Of a DNA stretch of 5,132 bases, positions 1 to 5,086 are shown one piece after another. Made by a program: the position numbers and the translations under genes. The stretch is from Candidatus Blautia intestinipullorum (GTDB lineage Bacteria; Bacillota; Clostridia; Lachnospirales; Lachnospiraceae). The notes beneath the pieces are model-generated. The model was not told the DNA's origin, did not search any database, and saw only the letters and a list, made by a program, of their open reading frames with translations. Numbering within the stretch: position 1 is the stretch's first letter; each line of letters opens with the position of its first letter. Location of the stretch: assembly GCA_019120475.1 (NCBI GenBank), contig DWVA01000340.1, positions 1 through 5,132 of the forward strand, given 5' to 3'.

Positions 1-43
1 GCCATTTTTTACCAAAGCCACAAAGTTTTTTACACTACCTTTT
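1..43. other. short AT-rich stretch downstream of tadA, no gene seen
   Basis: These 43 bases follow the tadA stop codon in the direction of transcription and run off the window. They are rich in A and T runs. I see no hairpin with a U-tract, so no terminator for tadA lies inside the window. I also see no start of an RNA gene. In many Firmicutes the SRP RNA (scRNA) gene and dnaX come next, but that is only expectation from gene order. Confidence 0.4.
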
Positions 44-583
44 TTATCTGACCTTATTCTTTTCTTCCCCTCCAGCTTTCTCTGCCGCCAGGGACTCTTC
101 TTTCTTCTGTTCCGCCCTGCGCTTCTTTTTCTCTTCCCGCAGCTCCCGGAAAAAATCAGAAAGCATCCGGGAACACTCCTCTTCCAGAACTCCTCTCGTT
201 ACTTTTACCTTATGGTTAAATCCGTCCATTTCGAGAAGGTTCAGAACAGAGCCCGCGCATCCTGCTTTCGGATTCATGCTGCCGATGACGACTTCATCGA
301 TCCTTGACTGTACCAGGGCTCCAGCGCACATCTGGCAGGGTTCCAGAGTCACATACATGGTACATCCCTCCAGCCGCCAGTCTCCCAGCTTCCTGCTTGC
401 CTTTCGTATAGCGTTCAGCTCCGCGTGGGACAGCGTGTTCTTGTCCGTATTCCTGCGGTTATATCCCCTCGCAATGATTTTTCCTTCTGAAACGATCACG
501 CATCCGATCGGAACCTCCATCAAGGCTCTCGCCTTTTTTGCCTGGCGGACCGCCTCTTTCATAAAACGCTCCTGTTCTGTCAC
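44..583 (-). CDS. tadA: tRNA-specific adenosine(34) deaminase TadA
   Basis: This cytoplasmic zinc enzyme deaminates adenosine-34 to inosine in the anticodon of tRNA-Arg(ACG), letting one tRNA read CGU, CGC and CGA. The 179-aa product shows the deaminase signature in full: H53-A-E55 (zinc ligand and proton-shuttling glutamate) and P82-C83-Q-M-C86 (two zinc-binding cysteines), with the usual VPIG motif near residue 24. The fold ends near residue 147. A highly charged Lys/Glu/Arg tail of about 32 residues follows and makes the protein slightly longer than E. coli TadA. I chose the GTG start at 583 because GGAGGTG lies 5 nt upstream. The upstream in-frame ATG (629-631) falls in the promoter spacer and is unlikely to be transcribed from that promoter. 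The gene has its own promoter and probably forms a unit separate from the DUF gene before it. Product identity is near certain; the start is very likely. Confidence 0.96.
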   Translation of the reverse strand: MTEQERFMKEAVRQAKKARALMEVPIGCVIVSEGKIIARGYNRRNTDKNTLSHAELNAIRKASRKLGDWRLEGCTMYVTLEPCQMCAGALVQSRIDEVVIGSMNPKAGCAGSVLNLLEMDGFNHKVKVTRGVLEEECSRMLSDFFRELREEKKKRRAEQKKEESLAAEKAGGEEKNKVR

Positions 584-588
584 AAAAG

Positions 589-599
589 CACCTCCTCCC
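589..599 (-). promoter_or_regulatory. ribosome binding site fixing the GTG start of tadA
   Basis: The minus strand reads GGGAGGAGGTG here, and GGAGG ends 7 nt before the GTG at 581-583. This is a near-perfect Shine-Dalgarno match at ideal spacing. No comparable site precedes the ATG 48 nt further upstream. Confidence 0.85.
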
Positions 600-613
600 G
601 GGTCATATCCTGT

Positions 614-642
614 ATTATAGCCAATACGCATAACAAAATCAA
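614..642 (-). promoter_or_regulatory. sigma-A type promoter of tadA
   Basis: On the minus strand TTGATT (637-642) and a perfect TATAAT (614-619) are separated by exactly 17 bp. Transcription should begin near 606-608, giving a leader of about 25 nt before the GTG start, just long enough for the Shine-Dalgarno site. No operator-like repeat is visible, consistent with constitutive housekeeping expression (inference). Confidence 0.85.
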
Positions 643-677
643 TGTGGAATCCCCGCCGGGAATCAGGTATACTTTTT

Positions 678-743
678 TTAAACCGAAAGCTTACGCCGGA
701 TGAGCTCCTGCATTTCCGGGATATCCTCAGGCAGACGATACCA
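678..743 (-). other. 21 in-frame, protein-like codons beyond the stop of the DUF gene
   Basis: Directly after the TAG at 744-746 the same frame continues for 21 sense codons to a TAA at 678-680. The translation starts W-Y-R-L-P-E-D-I-P-E and continues to a basic amphipathic segment ending K-L-S-V. The first four residues repeat the YWYRL found 12 codons before the TAG, and the TAG aligns with the Tyr TAC codon of that earlier copy. It may be the remains of a longer C-terminus cut by a nonsense change, a short duplication, or chance. A 21-codon open stretch is not rare on its own. Confidence 0.3.
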
Positions 744-1856
744 CTAACAAAGCTTCGGGGGATTGATCAAGCGGTACCAGTAGCCTCCTTTGTTCTGCGG
801 CAGCCGGATCTGCCCGCTCCGTTTAAAATACGGGAAGCCGAACATATTTGCCATGAAGCGCTCCTGTTGGTCGTATCCTCCCGGTACGCCCAGAATATAT
901 CCTCCTGTTTTCAGTTTTCCGACCAGAAGATGTCCGAAGCTGTAAAATCCATACTGGAGAAACCGGTTGTTCCTGAGAGCGCAGTCCCGGGGATGGAAAT
1001 AACGGAAGTCTCCCGGCTGTATTTTCCTGCAGTCCAGAACTTCTCCATCCCCGAAAGGATCCCAAACTTCGCCAAAAAAGATTTCCGTCTCTTCCGGCCG
1101 CTCCGTTTCTTCCACTTCCTTCGCCGAAACTTCTTCGCTCTGCATTTCTTTCTCTTCTTGTTTTTGAACTTCTTTCTGACCTTCTTCCGGCTCCTCTTCT
1201 TGTATTTTCTGCTGCGCTTCCTCCGTTTCTTCCGTTTGTATCTCCTGCCGCTCCTCTTCCGGGTTCTTTTTTTGTATTTCCGTTTCTTCACCCTGGCTCT
1301 CTCCGGCTTTTTCCAAGGGCTCCTCTTTCCTTTCTTCCGGTTCCTCCTTCGTATCTTTCAGGACGCATTCTCCGCTATTTTCCCCGCCGCTCTTTTGTTC
1401 TTTTTCGCGGTTCTGACTGCTCTCCTTCCTTTTCTGCTCCGGAACGCCTGTTTCTTTTTCCAGCTCTATTCTTCTGAAATTTTCCGGACGGACAGGCTGA
1501 TCGTCCCATTCCGTTCCAAAAAAGCCGCCGTTTTCCGTAGTCAGGATCATTCCGCCGATGGCGTCCAGGGAAACCCCCGAACCTCCCAGACTGTTCCGTT
1601 CTGTCTCAATGATGCAGTCGGCCCGGCTCTCCTTTGTCCTGCAGGTTCCGATAAGCCTCCCGTCCATAAGCCCTGCGTTTCTTACAAATCCCAGCACTTC
1701 GCAGCGGACATCCGGCAAAAGCCCCGGGCAGAGGAGATGCACCTCCATCCTGCACCGCTCTTCCCATGCCTCCACCCGGATAAAACCGCAGTTTCTTCCT
1801 TTTCTTCCCTTTTGATATTCATATACATATGCGACAAAACGCCGATATTTCGCCAA
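744..1856 (-). CDS. unknown-function protein, DUF6128-like, with Glu/Lys-rich central linker
   Basis: The 370-residue product has three parts. Residues 1-131 look like a compact, beta-rich domain opening with AKYRRFVAYVYEY and containing six cysteines. Residues 132-258 are a low-complexity linker of Glu, Lys, Gln and Pro with imperfect repeats. Residues 259-370 form a second compact part, rich in aromatics and glycine, containing FRYFHPRD, QYGFYSFGHLLVG, YILGVPGGYDQQERFMANMFGFP and GYWYRLI. From memory this architecture matches Lachnospiraceae proteins annotated DUF6128; no role is established that I know of. There is no signal peptide or membrane segment, so it is probably cytoplasmic. I chose the TTG at 1854-1856 because AGGAGG sits 6 nt before it and the product then starts (M)AKYRRF. 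The upstream ATG frame (to 1916) begins with codons lying in the preceding terminator's U-tract. It stands between the PTS operon terminator and the tadA promoter, so it is likely transcribed alone. Function: not assigned. Confidence 0.8.
   Translation of the reverse strand: MAKYRRFVAYVYEYQKGRKGRNCGFIRVEAWEERCRMEVHLLCPGLLPDVRCEVLGFVRNAGLMDGRLIGTCRTKESRADCIIETERNSLGGSGVSLDAIGGMILTTENGGFFGTEWDDQPVRPENFRRIELEKETGVPEQKRKESSQNREKEQKSGGENSGECVLKDTKEEPEERKEEPLEKAGESQGEETEIQKKNPEEERQEIQTEETEEAQQKIQEEEPEEGQKEVQKQEEKEMQSEEVSAKEVEETERPEETEIFFGEVWDPFGDGEVLDCRKIQPGDFRYFHPRDCALRNNRFLQYGFYSFGHLLVGKLKTGGYILGVPGGYDQQERFMANMFGFPYFKRSGQIRLPQNKGGYWYRLINPPKLC
1083..1463 (-). repeat. low-complexity Glu/Lys/Gln linker with degenerate ~24-26-residue repeats
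   Basis: This part of the DUF gene encodes residues 132-258, dominated by Glu, Lys and Gln. Three imperfect units begin with x-P-E-E at about residues 172, 198 and 222. The first two end in IQKK or IQEE, and the second and third align as PEE-x-x-x-E-(I/V)-Q. The minus strand is strongly purine-rich and the plus strand is mostly C and T. This bias removes stop codons from other frames and creates the spurious Phe/Leu-rich and Lys/Arg-rich reading frames here. It is probably a disordered or helical spacer. Confidence 0.75.
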
Positions 1857-1862
1857 AAGCGT

Positions 1863-1868
1863 CCTCCT
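1863..1868 (-). promoter_or_regulatory. ribosome binding site fixing a TTG start
   Basis: AGGAGG on the minus strand is followed by six bases and then TTG at 1854-1856. It is the only strong Shine-Dalgarno site near the beginning of this reading frame, and it decides in favour of the TTG over the ATG at 1914-1916. Confidence 0.75.
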
Positions 1869-1883
1869 GTTTTTAAATTCACT

Positions 1884-1889
1884 AATATA
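1884..1889 (-). promoter_or_regulatory. possible -10 element (TATATT) for the DUF gene
   Basis: TATATT on the minus strand lies 27 nt before the TTG start and downstream of the operon terminator's U-tract. It matches the -10 consensus at five of six positions. No good -35 is present: 17 bp upstream there is only a T-run. Transcription could instead come from terminator readthrough. Confidence 0.3.
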
Positions 1890-1902
1890 TATGAACTTCC
1901 GG

Positions 1903-1944
1903 AAAAAAAAGAACAAAAAAGCAGGAGAACAGCAAACTCCTCGC
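1903..1944 (-). terminator. intrinsic terminator of the PTS operon
   Basis: On the minus strand GCGAGGAG (1937-1944) pairs with CTCCTGC (1921-1927), a 7-bp stem with one bulged G and a 9-nt loop. It is followed by TTTTTT, GTTC and eight more Ts. It lies about 90 nt after the EIICB stop codon and before the DUF gene's ribosome binding site, so it probably ends the licT-EIIA-EIICB transcript. The stem is modest but the U-tract is long. Confidence 0.65.
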
Positions 1945-1995
1945 TTCCTGTCCTCCCGCCTGAAAAGGGATTGTTCATGTATGAATTTTATGACC

Positions 1996-2022
1996 GGAAC
2001 CGGCCTTTCCGGTTCCTTTTTT
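1996..2022 (+). terminator. perfect hairpin with T-tract on the plus strand, just past the EIICB stop
   Basis: GGAACCGG (1996-2003) and CCGGTTCC (2009-2016) form a perfect 8-bp stem with a 5-nt loop, followed on the plus strand by six Ts (2017-2022). Read this way it is a textbook terminator, but no plus-strand gene lies upstream. On the minus strand, where the operon is read, the stem is preceded by six As and not followed by Us. There it would act as a 3' stem-loop rather than a canonical terminator. It lies 15 nt beyond the EIICB stop codon. Confidence 0.5.
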
Positions 2023-2031
2023 ACTTACAGA

Positions 2032-3501
2032 TCATCTGCACAGTTTCTTGAACTCATCAGCCACAAACTGTACTTTTGTTCCCACGATTACCTGTACGGA
2101 ATTTTTGCCAGGACGGATAACTCCGGCAATTCCGGCAGATTTGATCTTTGCTTCGTCAACTTTGGTGTAATCCTTGATTTCCAGACGAAGTCTTGTGATA
2201 CAGTTGTCGATTGTGGCAACGTTGTCTTTTCCGCCGACGCCTTCCAGAATGATAGAAGCCACCTGAGTGAAGTTGTCGTTGGAAAGAACCACTTTCTTCT
2301 CAGCTTCCTGATCGTCATCCTCACGTCCCGGTGTCTTCAGGTCGAATTTTACGATGGCAAAACGGAATACAACATAGAATACGAGAAACGCCGCAATGCC
2401 AAGAGGAATGATCATCCATGTATTCTGCGCCGCCGGAAGGGAAGCGGAGAATACAAGGTCAGTAGCTCCGGCGGAGAAACTGAAGCCTGCGCGGAAGCCC
2501 ACCAGTACGGTGATCACTGTAAAGATCGCATACAGAAGAGCATAGATCAGATACAGTGCGGGAGCCAGGAACATGAAACCAAATTCGAAGGGTTCTGTAA
2601 CACCGCAGACAAAAGCCGCAACTGCCGCGGATGCCACAAGGCCGATGGCAACTTTCTTTTTGTTGCTCTTAGCTGTATGTATCATAGCAAGAGCCGCGCC
2701 CGGAACACCGAACATCATGCAGGGGAAGAATCCGGACATGTACATACCAAGACTCCAGGTAACGTCCGCGGAAGTATCTCCTGCCCAAAAATGTGTCAGG
2801 TCTCCAAGACCAATGGTATCAAACCAGAATACGTTGTTCAGAGCATGATGCAGACCGAACGGGATAAGCAGACGGTTAAAGAACGCATAAATACCTGCGC
2901 CTACTGCGTCCAGGCTTACAATAGCCTCGCCAAGCGCGATCAGAGCGCCGAATACGATAGGCCATACGAACAGAAGCACTACGGATACAACGATGGAAAC
3001 AACACCTGCTACAATGGCTACGCAGCGTTTGCCGCTGAAGAATGACAGCCAGTCCGGAAGCTTTGTTCCTTTGAATTTGTTGTAGCACATAGCGCCGATA
3101 ACGCCGGCGATAATACCGATGAACGGGTTTGCGATCTTATCAAAAGCAAGAGTCGCGTCAGCGTTTTCAGCGATGGACGGCATAATAACTGTCACGTTTG
3201 CTGTTGCCAGCAGGTTTGTGATCATCAGCCAGGATGCAAGAGCCGCCAGTCCGGCTGTTCCGTCGTTGTCATCCGACATACCCACGCCAATACCGATCGC
3301 AAACAGGATCGCCATGTTGTCGATCAGGGCGCCGCCTGCCTTTACCAGATAGTAACCGATCTGCTGTAAAATACCGGTTACGTCGCCGCCCTGCATAGTG
3401 GCAGGACAAAGAGCATATCCGATACCCATGAGGATACCGCAGATAGGAAGTACCGCTACGGGAAGCATTAAGGCTTTTCCCAGTCTCTGTAAAAACTTCA
3501 T
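2032..3501 (-). CDS. nagE: PTS permease EIICB, N-acetylglucosamine/glucose family (NagE-like)
   Basis: This membrane transporter imports a hexose or amino-hexose and phosphorylates it during uptake. The 489-aa product has an N-terminal EIIC domain (about 1-385, roughly ten hydrophobic segments), a charged linker with KTPGRED, and a C-terminal EIIB domain (about 408-489). EIIC motifs include FGLHHALNNVFWF near 216-227 and GVTEPFEF at 300-307. EIIB carries the phosphorylated cysteine C434 in DNCITRLRL. It has no EIIA domain, unlike E. coli NagE; the separate EIIA upstream supplies that step. GGALIDN, GFSFSAGA and KTPGRED resemble NagE more than PtsG, so GlcNAc is the favoured substrate, but glucose or another amino sugar is possible. 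AAGGAGG lies 8 nt before the ATG. It is the last gene of the licT-EIIA-EIICB operon. Family is certain; substrate is inference. Confidence 0.9.
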   Translation of the reverse strand: MKFLQRLGKALMLPVAVLPICGILMGIGYALCPATMQGGDVTGILQQIGYYLVKAGGALIDNMAILFAIGIGVGMSDDNDGTAGLAALASWLMITNLLATANVTVIMPSIAENADATLAFDKIANPFIGIIAGVIGAMCYNKFKGTKLPDWLSFFSGKRCVAIVAGVVSIVVSVVLLFVWPIVFGALIALGEAIVSLDAVGAGIYAFFNRLLIPFGLHHALNNVFWFDTIGLGDLTHFWAGDTSADVTWSLGMYMSGFFPCMMFGVPGAALAMIHTAKSNKKKVAIGLVASAAVAAFVCGVTEPFEFGFMFLAPALYLIYALLYAIFTVITVLVGFRAGFSFSAGATDLVFSASLPAAQNTWMIIPLGIAAFLVFYVVFRFAIVKFDLKTPGREDDDQEAEKKVVLSNDNFTQVASIILEGVGGKDNVATIDNCITRLRLEIKDYTKVDEAKIKSAGIAGVIRPGKNSVQVIVGTKVQFVADEFKKLCR

Positions 3502-3544
3502 ACAATTTTCCTCCTTCTAAATTTTTCACTAATCCCTTTCTCTA

Positions 3545-3591
3545 TTTTAACCGGCCGTCTGTCCTCTTTCCGGAGGCCCTGCCGGTCAAAA
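3545..3591 (-). other. intercistronic stem-loop between EIIA and EIICB genes
   Basis: In the minus-strand RNA, bases 3581-3591 pair with 3545-3555 to give an 11-bp stem (TTTTGACCGGC with GCCGGTTAAAA, one G-U pair). Within the loop CCTC and GAGG can form a further 4-bp stem. No U-tract follows, so it is not an intrinsic terminator. Its place, 5 nt after the EIIA stop and about 45 nt before the EICB ATG, suggests an RNA stability or processing element that sets the EIIA:EIICB ratio (inference). Confidence 0.6.
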
Positions 3592-3596
3592 TCATT

Positions 3597-4079
3597 TTAT
3601 TTTTCGATCACTACCGCATCGTCGCCGGCTTCCACATCTTTTCCGTAAATACCTGTCACAGAAGAAAATTCATCTGTGTTGCACACCAGCATCGGTGTGA
3701 TCACATCGTAGCCCGCGGCTTTCACCTTATCCAGATCCACTTCCAGAAGAACATCACCTTTTTTCACATGGTCGCCTGCTTTGACATGTCCGGTAAAACC
3801 TTCCCCTTTCATTTTCACTGTGTCCAGACCTACATGGATCAGGACTTCGGCGCCGAAATCTGTAGTGAGGCTGACTGCGTGGAGGGTATCAAACACCATT
3901 CCCACTTCTCCGTCTGCCGGAGCGCAGATCCTGCCTTCTGACGGAATGACCGCCATTCCTTTTCCCAGCATCTCCTCCGCGAAAGTCGGATCGCTGACTT
4001 CTTTCAGAGCAACGGCTTTTCCTTTTGCCGGAGCTCCCAGAATAAATTTATTGTCTTTTTTCTTGAAAAAATGAAACAT
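3597..4079 (-). CDS. crr: PTS EIIA component, glucose family, single domain
   Basis: This soluble phosphocarrier accepts phosphate from HPr and passes it to the EIIB cysteine of the permease. The 160-aa length is normal for a stand-alone EIIA-Glc domain. Both active-site histidines are visible: H67 in DTLHAVSL, and H82 in VLIHVGLDTV, the expected phosphorylation site. They are 15 residues apart, as in E. coli Crr (75 and 90). GKGMAVIPSEG, CAPADGEV and ITPMLVCN complete the beta-sandwich signature. The N-terminus is short and basic (FHFFKKKDNK). The ATG lies 3 nt beyond the licT stop, and its ribosome site GGAGGAGG is formed by the last Glu codons of licT, so translation is probably coupled. 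Its obvious partner is the EIICB downstream, which lacks an EIIA domain. Whether it also serves other permeases, as many stand-alone EIIA proteins do, cannot be seen. Confidence 0.94.
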   Translation of the reverse strand: MFHFFKKKDNKFILGAPAKGKAVALKEVSDPTFAEEMLGKGMAVIPSEGRICAPADGEVGMVFDTLHAVSLTTDFGAEVLIHVGLDTVKMKGEGFTGHVKAGDHVKKGDVLLEVDLDKVKAAGYDVITPMLVCNTDEFSSVTGIYGKDVEAGDDAVVIEK

Positions 4080-4082
4080 CGT

Positions 4083-4928
4083 CTATTCCTCCTCCTTTTC
4101 TGCCATTGTCACACGCCGGATATGGATCGCCATATACATGACTTCCTCACCGGACAGTCTGCAATTTGCCGTTTCTTCTATATACGCTGCAATCTTCCGG
4201 CTGCAGGCATATTCCTGGGGATATTTCTTCTGCATCATCTGCGCCAGCTCTTCCTCCTCGTTGGGAAGAAGTTCCTTGCGGTAGATCCGCTGCAGAAGAA
4301 ATTTTATGTGGGTTACAAATCTTTCATAATGAAGAGATTTCTCATCCAAACTGATTTTCAGTTCCGAGATCACAATATCCAGGATATCCCGTACAAGATT
4401 GGGGAAGCGAACCGCGTCCTGAATATTCGTCCCGTATTCCGCGTTTACAAAATGAAGGGCAATAAAACCCGCCTCATCCTCGGGAAGAAAGATCTTCAGT
4501 TTCTCTCCGATCAGGCGGACCGCATACTGGCCCAGTTCATATTCCTGGGCGTAAAACCTTTTGATCTCCCACAGAAGAGCGTTTTCAAACACGATCCCCT
4601 TCCGGTATCTTTCAATAGCAAAATTAATATGGTCGGTCAGAGTCACATAAATACTCTGATTCAGCTCCAGTTTCAAAGTGCTTTCTGCATAAGCAATAAT
4701 ATCATTGGAGATTTCCGCATGTTCCAGAGGCATATCGGCGATAAGCTCCTTAAATTTCTGGACCACGCCGCTGCTTTCAATACGGAAAATCTTTTCTGTC
4801 CGGGAGGGATCCACAGTCATTCCCGGTTTTGCGCCGAACCCGAGGCCCCGGCCCATTACCACGACTTCTCTTCCCATTTCATCATAAGCGGAAACAATAT
4901 TGTTATTGATTACTTTCTGTATAACCAT
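4083..4928 (-). CDS. licT: PRD-type transcriptional antiterminator, LicT/BglG family
   Basis: This regulator binds a RAT hairpin in nascent mRNA and stops an overlapping terminator from forming; PTS phosphorylation of its PRD domains switches it. The 281-aa product has an RNA-binding CAT domain (about 1-57, with KVINNN at 5-10 and VMGRGLGF at 24-31), PRD1 (about 65-170) and PRD2 (about 171-277). The four conserved histidines are present: H100 (LTDHINFAI), H159 (FIALHFVNAE), H207 (FVTHIKFLL) and H269 (YMAIHIRRV). These numbers match those I recall for Bacillus LicT, which supports the ATG at 4926-4928 over the ATG 21 nt upstream. GGGAAGG lies 5 nt before this ATG. A matching RAT and terminator precede the gene, so autoregulation is likely. 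The PTS genes follow directly, and their EIIB is the probable inhibitory phosphodonor. The inducer is inferred to be that permease's sugar. Confidence 0.94.
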   Translation of the reverse strand: MVIQKVINNNIVSAYDEMGREVVVMGRGLGFGAKPGMTVDPSRTEKIFRIESSGVVQKFKELIADMPLEHAEISNDIIAYAESTLKLELNQSIYVTLTDHINFAIERYRKGIVFENALLWEIKRFYAQEYELGQYAVRLIGEKLKIFLPEDEAGFIALHFVNAEYGTNIQDAVRFPNLVRDILDIVISELKISLDEKSLHYERFVTHIKFLLQRIYRKELLPNEEEELAQMMQKKYPQEYACSRKIAAYIEETANCRLSGEEVMYMAIHIRRVTMAEKEEE

Positions 4929-4941
4929 AATAACCTTCCCT

Positions 4942-4956
4942 AAAGACATTGTCTTT
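4942..4956. repeat. 15-bp palindrome between terminator and licT start
   Basis: AAAGACA and TGTCTTT flank a single central base. It sits a few bases upstream of the licT ribosome binding site and contains the unused upstream ATG. As RNA it could form only a weak 5-bp hairpin. Function is unknown and it may be chance. Confidence 0.3.
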
Positions 4957-4980
4957 GCTCAAATAAGCACTTTCCGCAGA

Positions 4981-5039
4981 AATAAAAAAACCAAACTTTA
5001 TAAACACGCACACAAGTGCTGTTCATAAAATTTGGTTTT
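4981..5039 (-). terminator. leader terminator controlled by the LicT-type antiterminator
   Basis: In the minus-strand RNA, 5020-5039 pairs with 4987-5006 over 20 consecutive base pairs, including two G-U pairs. GCAC and GTGC at the top add a further small stem. The descending arm runs into a T7 tract, then A and TTT, so this is a strong intrinsic terminator. Its first six paired bases (5034-5039) are also the last six of the RAT, so the two structures exclude each other. It lies within the licT leader, about 55 nt before the start codon, and would stop transcription of the whole PTS operon when the antiterminator is inactive. Confidence 0.92.
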
Positions 5040-5061
5040 GCCTGCTTAACAGTAACAATCC
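5034..5061 (-). promoter_or_regulatory. ribonucleic antiterminator (RAT) of LicT/SacT/BglG type
   Basis: The minus strand reads GGATTGTTACTG, then TTAA, then GCAGGCAAAACC. Both 12-nt halves match the RAT sequences of E. coli bgl and Bacillus LicT targets as I remember them. The connecting loop is 4 nt here against 5 in those examples. CTG and CAG form the apical stem, and the GG/CC ends close the hairpin. Binding of the LicT-like CAT dimer would stabilise this fold and block the terminator starting at 5039. It is not of the longer GlcT type. Confidence 0.92.
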
Positions 5062-5086
5062 GCTGCTTATTTTATTGATCCCCCCC

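Noticed and set aside
584..631. upstream ATG extension of tadA (16 residues)
   Set aside because: The ATG lies in the spacer of the tadA promoter and upstream of the predicted transcription start, and it lacks a ribosome site. The GTG at 583 has a strong one.
647..672. terminator between the DUF gene and tadA
   Set aside because: The GATTCCC and GGGGATTC motifs are mostly a direct repeat that forms only a weak CCC/GGG stem, with no U-tract after it.
911..1291. 126-codon Lys/Arg-rich minus-strand frame
   Set aside because: It is a shifted frame inside the DUF gene's low-complexity region, made of purine-rich codons, with no ribosome site of its own.
1682..1978. 98-codon minus-strand frame starting upstream of the DUF gene
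   Set aside because: There is no Shine-Dalgarno site before its ATG, it crosses the operon terminator, and most of it overlaps the DUF gene in another frame.
642..2051. 469-codon plus-strand reading frame, rich in Phe and Leu
   Set aside because: It is antisense to the Glu/Lys-rich DUF gene; the Phe/Leu richness is the complement of GAA/GAG/AAG codons. It has no good ribosome site, its start lies in the tadA promoter, and it runs into the end of the EIICB gene.
1891..3045. 384-codon plus-strand frame
   Set aside because: It is antisense to the EIICB gene, its composition resembles no protein family, and there is no initiation signal.
4071..4943. 290-codon plus-strand frame
   Set aside because: It mirrors the licT gene over its whole length; licT has all family motifs and a ribosome site, this frame has neither.
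4929..4949. upstream ATG extension of licT (7 residues)
   Set aside because: The ribosome site is weak, and the shorter form places the four PRD histidines at the LicT family positions.
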